A stretch of 64,000 nucleotides of DNA from Rhizobium sp. BG4. GTDB lineage: Bacteria > Pseudomonadota > Alphaproteobacteria > Rhizobiales > Rhizobiaceae. The DNA is taken from contig NZ_CP044125.1 of the NCBI RefSeq assembly GCF_016864575.1, positions 1,054,001 through 1,118,000 of the forward strand, written 5' to 3'. Under the pieces are notes generated by a model. It made no database searches. It saw nothing but the letters and a program-made list of their open reading frames with translations, and was not told the DNA's origin. Below are positions 58,218 to 64,000 of the stretch, piece after piece (the stretch's first letter is position 1; each line of letters opens with the position of its first letter). Position numbers and translations under genes: made by a program.

Positions 58218-59438
58218 ATGTCCATCGCTTCACCCAGCCTTCCCGGGCTGAAAGAACCATCGCTCGGAACGCCGGGCCTCGGCTCGCTTGCCGTCCTCGT
58301 TCTCGGCACGCTGCTGCTCGGCTATTACTACGGACCGGCGCAGGGCGCGCTCTTCCTCGTCGGCGGGGCGCTCGGTATGGCGCTCTATCATGCCGCCTTC
58401 GGCTTCACTTCTGCCTGGCGCGTTCTCATTCTCGACGGCCGCGGCCGCGGCTTGCGGGTGCAGATGATCCTGCTTGCGATCGCCGTGGTGCTGTTCTTCC
58501 CGTTCCTCGCAAGCGGCACGCTGTTCGGCCATGAGGTGAAGGGCTCGGTTTCGCCTGCGGGCCTCGGCGTCATCGCCGGATCCTTCATGTTCGGCATCGG
58601 CATGCAGCTTGGCGGCGGGTGCGCTTCGGGCACGCTGTTTACCGCCGGTGGCGGCAATGCGCGCATGCTGATCACGCTCTTGTTCTTCGTCATCGGCTCT
58701 GTGCTCGGCACCGTGAATTTCGACTGGTGGGTGAGCCTGCCGTCGCTGCCGCCGACCTCGCTCGTGCAGAGCTTCGGCGCCGTGGGCGGTATCGCGGTTT
58801 CGCTTCTGATCTTCGCCGCCGTCGCCTGGATCAGCGTCATCGTCGAAAAGCGCTGGCATGGCTCGCTTGAGCAGCCGGCCCCCTCGCCGCGCCAGGGCCT
58901 CTCGCGCTTCCTGCGCGGTCCCTGGCCGCTGGTGCTCGGTGCCGTGGCGCTTGCGCTTCTCAACTTCGTGACGCTCGCGATCGCCGGCCGCCCCTGGGGC
59001 ATCACTTCGGCCTTCGCGCTCTGGGGTGCGAAGGGCGCGCTGCTGCTCGGCATCGACCCGACCGCCTGGGCCTACTGGCAGACGCCGGCCAATGCCAAGG
59101 CGCTTTCCGATAGCGTCTTTGCCGATATCACCTCGGTCATGGATTTCGGCATCATTGCCGGTGCGATGCTCGCATCGTCGCTTGCCGGACGTTTCTCGCC
59201 GAGCTGGGATATTCCGCTGCGCTCGGTCGTTGCTGCCGTCGTCGGCGGCCTGCTGCTCGGCTATGGCGCGCGCATCGCCTATGGCTGCAATATCGGCGCC
59301 TATTTCTCCGGCATCGCATCAGGCAGCCTGCATGGCTACCTCTGGGCGCTCTCGGCCTTTGCGGGGAATATCGTCGGCGTGAAGTTCCGTCCGTTCTTCT
59401 TCCTGGAGAAGAAGAACCTCCGCCGGATCGACGGCTAG
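58218..59438 (+). CDS. YeeE/YedE family transporter (TsuA-like)
   Basis: A 406-residue inner-membrane protein with about nine to eleven hydrophobic segments. Conserved cysteine motifs are MQLGGGCASGTLFTAGGG at about 135-152 and RIAYGCNIGAYFSGIASG at about 354-371, as in the TsuA thiosulfate importers, which use such cysteines for substrate passage. Exact substrate (thiosulfate or other sulfur compound) uncertain. AGGAGA precedes the ATG. Alone on its strand. Confidence 0.88.
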   Translation: MSIASPSLPGLKEPSLGTPGLGSLAVLVLGTLLLGYYYGPAQGALFLVGGALGMALYHAAFGFTSAWRVLILDGRGRGLRVQMILLAIAVVLFFPFLASGTLFGHEVKGSVSPAGLGVIAGSFMFGIGMQLGGGCASGTLFTAGGGNARMLITLLFFVIGSVLGTVNFDWWVSLPSLPPTSLVQSFGAVGGIAVSLLIFAAVAWISVIVEKRWHGSLEQPAPSPRQGLSRFLRGPWPLVLGAVALALLNFVTLAIAGRPWGITSAFALWGAKGALLLGIDPTAWAYWQTPANAKALSDSVFADITSVMDFGIIAGAMLASSLAGRFSPSWDIPLRSVVAAVVGGLLLGYGARIAYGCNIGAYFSGIASGSLHGYLWALSAFAGNIVGVKFRPFFFLEKKNLRRIDG

Positions 59439-59968
59439 GAAATACCGAGCGGCGCGAGCTTCTTTCGCGCCGCTTCCGCAATTCCCTCGATCGTATCGTC
59501 GATATCGACGGTAACGACGCCGGGTTCGCCGGTCGGAACTTCGAGGGTTGCGAGCTGGCTTTCGAGCAGCGAGGCCGGCATGAAATGGCCGGTGCGGTGA
59601 CCCATGCGGTCGGTCAGCAGCTCCTTCGAGCCGTCAAGATAGACAAAGAAGAGATTGCCGCCGGCGGCACTGCGCAGCCGCTCGCGGTAGATGCGCTTCA
59701 GCGCGGAGCAGGAGACGATGACGCCCTCGCCCCTGGCGAGCGCGGCCTTGATCGTCTCGCCGATGAGATCGAGCCAAGGCATCCGGTCGTCGTCTGTCAA
59801 AGGGATACCCTTGGACATCTTCTCGACATTGGCGCGTGGATGAAGCTGGTCGCCTTCGACGAAGCGGAGGCTGAGCGCCTCCGCCAGTTTCTCGCCGATC
59901 GAGGATTTGCCGGAGCCGCTGACGCCCATGACGATGATGGCATGGGGCTTGCGGTTGATCTCCGGCAT
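59435..59968 (-). CDS. gntK: Gluconokinase
   Basis: Phosphorylates gluconate to 6-phosphogluconate, cytosolic; 177 residues. Walker A GVSGSGKS at about 15-22, the gluconate-binding EGDQLHP at about 38-44, and HFMPASLLESQLATLE. Its stop overlaps the end of the YeeE gene on the other strand by four bases. No gluconate regulator is close by. Confidence 0.94.
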   Translation of the reverse strand: MPEINRKPHAIIVMGVSGSGKSSIGEKLAEALSLRFVEGDQLHPRANVEKMSKGIPLTDDDRMPWLDLIGETIKAALARGEGVIVSCSALKRIYRERLRSAAGGNLFFVYLDGSKELLTDRMGHRTGHFMPASLLESQLATLEVPTGEPGVVTVDIDDTIEGIAEAARKKLAPLGIS

Positions 59969-59998
59969 TTCTGATCCTCGTTCTCGGGCTATCGTCCC

Positions 59999-60832
59999 TT
60001 AGGAAGCAACAGCCGCCTTGCGGGCCAGACGTGCCCGGATGGTATCGACATCGGCCCGCGGCGTGGCCGCAAACAGCGTCTTGGTATAGCTGTGCTGCGG
60101 ATCGCTGAAAACCTGATCGCGGCTACCGTATTCGACTGCTTCGCCGAAATACATCACCATGACGTCGTCTGCCATGTAGCGAACGACCGAGAGGTCGTGG
60201 CTGATGAAGACGTAGGTGAGGTTCAGCTCGTCCTGCAGGTCGGCGAGCAGGTTCAGCACCTGTGCCTGCACCGAGAGGTCGAGCGCCGAGACCGGCTCGT
60301 CGAGGACGAGAAGGCGCGGCTTCAGCATCAGGGCGCGCGCAATGGCGATGCGCTGGCGCTGACCGCCGGAGAACATGTGCGGATAGCGATTGAAGTGGAT
60401 CTCCTGGAGACCAACCTTCTTGAGCATCGCCATCGCCAGTTCGCGCCGTTCGGCAGCGGGCGTATTGGTGTTGATGATCAGCGGCTCCATCAGGATATCG
60501 CCGATCTTCTTGCGCGGGTTCAGCGAACCATAGGGGTTCTGGAAGACGATCTGCACCTTGCGGCGGATCTCCGGCGTCAGGTCGCCGGCGGCGATATCCA
60601 CCTTCTTGCCGTCGATCATCAGTTCGCCCGCCGTGGCAGGGTCGATCATGGTGACGATACGGGCAAGCGTGGACTTGCCGCAGCCGCTTTCGCCGACGAT
60701 TGCCAGCGTCTTGCCCTGCTCGACCTTGAAGCTCACGCCCTTGACGGCGTGAACGGTCTTTGCCTGCTTGAACAGGCCGCCCGGCAGATAGTAGTCGCGG
60801 ACGATATTCTTGGCTTCGAGGACTGGCGTCAT
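59999..60832 (-). CDS. dppF: Peptide ABC transporter ATP-binding protein (DppF-like)
   Basis: A 277-residue ATPase of an oligopeptide/dipeptide importer. Walker A GESGCGKST at about 46-54, signature MFSGGQRQRIAIARAL, Walker B LLVLDEPVSALD, and SHDLSVV. The oligopeptide transporter-type C-terminal end is short. Overlaps dppD by four bases; last gene of dppABCDF. Confidence 0.93.
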   Translation of the reverse strand: MTPVLEAKNIVRDYYLPGGLFKQAKTVHAVKGVSFKVEQGKTLAIVGESGCGKSTLARIVTMIDPATAGELMIDGKKVDIAAGDLTPEIRRKVQIVFQNPYGSLNPRKKIGDILMEPLIINTNTPAAERRELAMAMLKKVGLQEIHFNRYPHMFSGGQRQRIAIARALMLKPRLLVLDEPVSALDLSVQAQVLNLLADLQDELNLTYVFISHDLSVVRYMADDVMVMYFGEAVEYGSRDQVFSDPQHSYTKTLFAATPRADVDTIRARLARKAAVAS

Positions 60833-61668
60833 TGAGCCGCTCCCTGATTGAAAAGCTCGCCGATGGTCGGCAGGCGATCACCGGTGGCGTTGTCGGGAAG
60901 AGCGGCGAGCAGAGCGCGCGTGTAATCGCTCTTCGGCGCTTCGAAGAGCGACAGGACGTCGGCCTCTTCCATCTTCTTGCCCTTGTACTGAACGATCACG
61001 CGATCGGCGGTTTCCGCGACCACGCCCATGTTGTGGGTGATCATGATCAGGCCCATGCGATGTTCCGTCTGCAAGCGCATCAGCAGATCGAGGATCTGCT
61101 TCTGGATCGTCACATCAAGCGCGGTGGTCGGCTCGTCGGCGATCAGCAGCTTCGGATTGCAGGCAATCGCGATGGCGATCATCACGCGCTGGCACTGACC
61201 GCCCGACATCTGGTGCGGGAAGTGGTTGAGCCGCTCGGCCGGGTTCGGAATACCGACCGCCTCGAAGAGTTCGATCGCACGCTTGCGGCGCGCGGCCTTG
61301 TCGAGGCCGAGATGGATCTTCAAGACTTCCTCGATCTGGAAGCCGACCGTGAAGCACGGATTGAGGCTGGCGATCGGTTCCTGGAAGATCATCGACATGT
61401 CCTTGCCGATGATCTGGCGGCGCTGAGCACCGGACATGCCGAGCAGGTTCTGGCCGTCGAAGACCATCTTGTCGGCGGTGACCTTGGCGGTCCAGGGCAG
61501 AAGGCCCATGGCGGCCAGCATCGAGACCGACTTGCCGGAACCGGATTCACCGACGATGGCGAGAACTTCGCCCGGATCGACCTTCAGGGAGACGCCGTCC
61601 ACGGCACGGAAGGCACCGGTCGACGTCTGAAACTCGACGACGAGATTTTCGATTTCGAGAAGTGCCAT
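60829..61668 (-). CDS. dppD: Peptide ABC transporter ATP-binding protein (DppD-like)
   Basis: A 279-residue ATPase partner of DppF. Walker A GESGSGKS at about 38-45, signature [16 protein letters not shown], Walker [13 protein letters not shown], and THNMGVV. Ends about where the oligopeptide-binding C-terminal zinc-finger-like region would start in longer members. Overlaps dppF by four bases and follows dppC by one base. Confidence 0.93.
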   Translation of the reverse strand: MALLEIENLVVEFQTSTGAFRAVDGVSLKVDPGEVLAIVGESGSGKSVSMLAAMGLLPWTAKVTADKMVFDGQNLLGMSGAQRRQIIGKDMSMIFQEPIASLNPCFTVGFQIEEVLKIHLGLDKAARRKRAIELFEAVGIPNPAERLNHFPHQMSGGQCQRVMIAIAIACNPKLLIADEPTTALDVTIQKQILDLLMRLQTEHRMGLIMITHNMGVVAETADRVIVQYKGKKMEEADVLSLFEAPKSDYTRALLAALPDNATGDRLPTIGELFNQGAAQ

Positions 61669-61669
61669 A

Positions 61670-62560
61670 TCAGGACCTCTTCAGCTTGGGATCGAGCGCA
61701 TCACGCAGGCCGTCACCCATCAGGTTGATGGCAACGACGGTGATGAGGATCGCGAGACCCGGGAAAGTGACCACCCACCAGGCGCGCTGGATGAACTCGC
61801 GCGCTTCGGCAAGCATCGTGCCCCATTCGGGTGTCGGCGGCTGTGCGCCCATGCCGAGGAAGCCGAGGGCGGCTGCATCGAGGATCGCCGCCGAGAAGGC
61901 GAGCGTTGCCTGAACGATCAGCGAGGCCAGGCAGTTCGGCAGGATGGTCTTGAACATCAGCCGCAGCGTGCCGGCACCGGCAACGCGGGAAGCGACGACA
62001 TATTCCTTCTCGCGTTCGCTCATGACGGCAGCGCGCGTCAGGCGGACGAAGTGCGGCTGGTTGACGATCGAGATGGCGATCATCGCGTTGGTCAGGCCCG
62101 GGCCGAGAACCGCGACCAGCACCAGGGCGAGCAGCAGCGACGGGAAGGCCAGGATGATGTCCATCAGGCGCATGATGACGATGTCGACGCGGCCGCGGAA
62201 ATAACCGGCAACGAGACCGATCAAAACGCCGGCAACGACCGAGAGCGTGACGACGACGACGCCGATGAACAGCGAGAAGCGCGCGCCATAGATCAGACGC
62301 GACAGGATATCGCGGCCGACGGCATCGGTGCCGAGCGGATAGGAGAAGCTGCCGCCGTCCATCCAGAACGGCACCGACAGCAGAAGCTGGCGGTTCTGCT
62401 CGTCAGGCGCATGCGGGGCGACAATTGGCGCGCCGATGGCGATGACGAGGATCAGCAGGAAGATGAAGAGGCCGATGACGGCGCCCTTGTTTCGCGAGAA
62501 ATAGTACCAGAACTCCGCGAGGGCGGATGGCTGGCCGGTTTTGGTAGATACCGTGCTCAT
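61670..62560 (-). CDS. dppC: Peptide ABC transporter permease (DppC-like)
   Basis: A 296-residue inner-membrane subunit with six hydrophobic segments: FLILVIAIGAPIVAP near the N-terminus, LGTDAVGRDILSRLIYGARF after the first loop, and the permease motif ASRVAGAGTLRLMFKTILPN at about 192-211 (EAA loop). Sits nine bases after dppB. Confidence 0.94.
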   Translation of the reverse strand: MSTVSTKTGQPSALAEFWYYFSRNKGAVIGLFIFLLILVIAIGAPIVAPHAPDEQNRQLLLSVPFWMDGGSFSYPLGTDAVGRDILSRLIYGARFSLFIGVVVVTLSVVAGVLIGLVAGYFRGRVDIVIMRLMDIILAFPSLLLALVLVAVLGPGLTNAMIAISIVNQPHFVRLTRAAVMSEREKEYVVASRVAGAGTLRLMFKTILPNCLASLIVQATLAFSAAILDAAALGFLGMGAQPPTPEWGTMLAEAREFIQRAWWVVTFPGLAILITVVAINLMGDGLRDALDPKLKRS

Positions 62561-62569
62561 GGGCCGCTC

Positions 62570-63574
62570 CTAGTGACGAATACGCGGGTTGATAAGGCCA
62601 TAGGTGACGTCGACAAGCAGATTGACCAGCATGATGATGCCGGCGATCAGCAGAAGACCACCCTGGACGACCGCATAGTCACGCTTGAAGACCGCATCGA
62701 CCATCCACTTGCCGATACCCGGCCAGGAGAAGATCGTCTCGGTCAGGATCGCGCCTGCGAGCAGCACGCCGACCTGAAGACCGATGGTCGTGATGACCGG
62801 GATCATGGCATTGCGCAGCGCGTGGACGCCGACGACACGCAGGGGCTTCAGACCCTTGGAGCGGGCGGTGCGCACATAGTCCTCACCCAGCACTTCGAGC
62901 ATCGCCGAGCGCGTCTGGCGCGCGATGACGGCCAGCGGAATGGTGGCGAGAACGATGGTCGGCAGGATGAGATAGCTGACGGCGGACTTGAAGGCGCCGG
63001 CCTGGCCGGACAGCAGACTGTCGATCAGCATGAAGCCGGTGACCGGCTTGAAGAAATACATCAGCGAGATGCGGCCCGAAACGGGCGTCCAGCCGAGATA
63101 GCCGGAGAAGAAGATGACGAGCAGCAGGCCCCACCAGAAGATCGGCATCGAATAGCCGATAAGGGCAACGCCCATCACACTCTGGTCGAACCAGGTCCCT
63201 CGCTTGACCGCTGCAAAGACGCCGGCGGGAATGCCGAGCAGAGCCGCCAGGATGATGGCGCAGAGCGACAGTTCCAGCGTAGCCGGGAAGAGCGTGAAGA
63301 ATTCGCCGAGAACCGGGCGCTTGGTGACGATCGAGGTTCCGAGATCGCCGTGCAAGACCTTACCCAGGTAATCGAAATACTGCACATACATCGGCCTGTC
63401 GAAGCCGAGATCATGCATGATCTGGGCGTGACGTTCAGGCGCCATGACTCGTTCGCCCGACAACAACATGACGGGGTCGCCCGGAAGCAGGCGGATGAAC
63501 GAAAAGGCGATGAGCGAAACGCCGAGGAACGTTGGGATCAGCACCGCGAGGCGGCCGATGAAAAAACGTAACAT
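62570..63574 (-). CDS. dppB: Peptide ABC transporter permease (DppB-like)
   Basis: A 334-residue inner-membrane subunit with six segments, starting MLRFFIGRLAVLIPTFLGV, with FIRLLPGDPVMLL at about 26-38 and the EAA loop YVRTARSKGLKPLRVVGVHA at about 232-251. Strong stem-loop upstream separates it from dppA, as usual when the binding protein is needed in excess. Confidence 0.95.
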   Translation of the reverse strand: MLRFFIGRLAVLIPTFLGVSLIAFSFIRLLPGDPVMLLSGERVMAPERHAQIMHDLGFDRPMYVQYFDYLGKVLHGDLGTSIVTKRPVLGEFFTLFPATLELSLCAIILAALLGIPAGVFAAVKRGTWFDQSVMGVALIGYSMPIFWWGLLLVIFFSGYLGWTPVSGRISLMYFFKPVTGFMLIDSLLSGQAGAFKSAVSYLILPTIVLATIPLAVIARQTRSAMLEVLGEDYVRTARSKGLKPLRVVGVHALRNAMIPVITTIGLQVGVLLAGAILTETIFSWPGIGKWMVDAVFKRDYAVVQGGLLLIAGIIMLVNLLVDVTYGLINPRIRH

Positions 63575-63593
63575 GGCAGGTGTCCAATAGTTT

Positions 63594-63622
63594 CCGGCGG
63601 TCAGGATGATCCTGACCGCCGG
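63594..63622 (-). terminator. Long hairpin between dppA and dppB
   Basis: Perfect 14-bp arms (CCGGCGGTCAGGAT and ATCCTGACCGCCGG) with a one-base loop as written, followed by no T-run on the minus strand. More likely a partial attenuator or mRNA-stabilising element that raises dppA over dppBCDF than a full terminator. Confidence 0.8.
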
Positions 63623-63661
63623 CCAAGCCCGGCTCTCGCCGGACAGTTTACAGATTTTCTA

Positions 63662-64000
63662 TTATTCGGAAATGTCCACGCCGTCGAAGCGGTGGATACC
63701 GAGCGGGTCCATGTGGAAGCCCGTGACCTTCTTGCTCATCGGAACGAAGACGACCGAGTGGTCGATCGTTGCCCAAGGAGCTTCCTTCTTGAAGATCAGC
63801 TGAGCCTGCTCATAGAGCTTGGTGCGTTCTGCGACGTCGGCCGTCTGCTTGGCCTTCTTCATCAGATCGTCATAGTCCTTGTTGCACCACTGAGCGCGGT
63901 TGTTACCGCCAACAGCCGTGCAGCCGAGCAGCGTGTCCATGAAGTTATCCGGGTCGCCGTTGTCGCCGGTCCAGCCGAGGATGACGGCGCCATCGCGCTT
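63662..64000 (-). CDS. dppA: Peptide ABC transporter substrate-binding protein (DppA-like), C-terminal part
   Basis: Last 112 codons of a periplasmic solute-binding protein; the rest lies past the right edge. Visible: the ligand-binding region GWTGDNGDPDNFMDTLLG near the edge (classic DppA G-D-N-G-D-P-D-N-F), CNKDYDDLMKKAKQTAD, and the terminal PLGIHRFDGVDISE. First gene of the dpp operon. Specificity may be dipeptides, haem precursor ALA, or both. Confidence 0.93.
   Translation of the reverse strand, partial: KRDGAVILGWTGDNGDPDNFMDTLLGCTAVGGNNRAQWCNKDYDDLMKKAKQTADVAERTKLYEQAQLIFKKEAPWATIDHSVVFVPMSKKVTGFHMDPLGIHRFDGVDISE

Overview
The window is about 61-65% GC chromosomal DNA from an alphaproteobacterium of the Rhizobiaceae, most likely Rhizobium. 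Pointers to this are the short-form hisG with hisZ and hisS in one operon, a groESL operon behind a CIRCE element, a RIME-type intergenic mosaic repeat, a candidate lipid A oxidase (LpxQ-like) outer-membrane protein, DUF1127 and DUF1328 small proteins, and a Dpp-type ABC operon. No rRNA genes, insertion sequences, integrases or CRISPR arrays were seen. Most of the sequence is core and housekeeping, with small accessory modules between.

Layout. 1-5.6 kb: chromate transporter (cut by the left edge), groES-groEL, a 586-base AT-richer gap with an operator-like palindrome, a small unknown protein, a GST-like protein and a DoxX membrane protein. 5.6-9.1 kb: hisS-hisZ-hisG on the minus strand; a 22-bp inverted repeat between hisS and hisZ covers the hisZ ribosome binding site. 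9.2-14.3 kb: an orphan ribbon-helix-helix protein, an unknown Rossmann-like protein, a brnT-brnA toxin-antitoxin pair with a candidate operator, two small metal-binding-like secreted proteins, and three overlapping Tad-like genes (VWA/TadG and two TadE-like). 14.3-20.6 kb: aldo/keto reductase, HAD hydrolase, tag, two related L,D-transpeptidases, the LpxQ candidate and secreted unknowns. 20.6-28.8 kb: glcD-glcE-glcF with a divergent LysR gene, then a ureohydrolase facing a shortened S-adenosylhomocysteine-hydrolase-like gene and another LysR gene.

29-48.6 kb: Nudix hydrolase, Pit phosphate transporter, rsmE, gshA, a DUF937 protein, DUF1127, LysR and TetR regulators, a dienelactone hydrolase gene broken by two frameshifts, a MAPEG-type protein, SDR with a divergent LysR, guaB, a phospholipid-methyltransferase-like protein, an MBL-fold hydrolase, an MFS exporter, a VOC protein, rlmE, ppx/gppA and tRNA-Gln(CUG). 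48.6-52 kb: a 461-base gap with a three-copy hexamer arrangement, three small membrane or secreted genes of unknown role, and a GH25 lipoprotein. 52-55 kb: DUF1328, a membrane protein, an anti-sigma/ECF sigma pair and a TPR protein, all minus strand. 55.2-58.1 kb: a type III polyketide synthase overlapping an ICMT-type methyltransferase, followed by an FAD oxidoreductase. 58.2-64 kb: YeeE/YedE transporter, gluconokinase, and dppB-C-D-F with the end of dppA, which runs past the right edge.

The points most worth a second look are the ureohydrolase with Asp in place of the usual metal-binding His, next to the truncated SAHH-like paralogue; the polyketide synthase/methyltransferase/oxidoreductase set; the inverted repeat that could mask the hisZ start; and the twice-frameshifted Tat-exported hydrolase.
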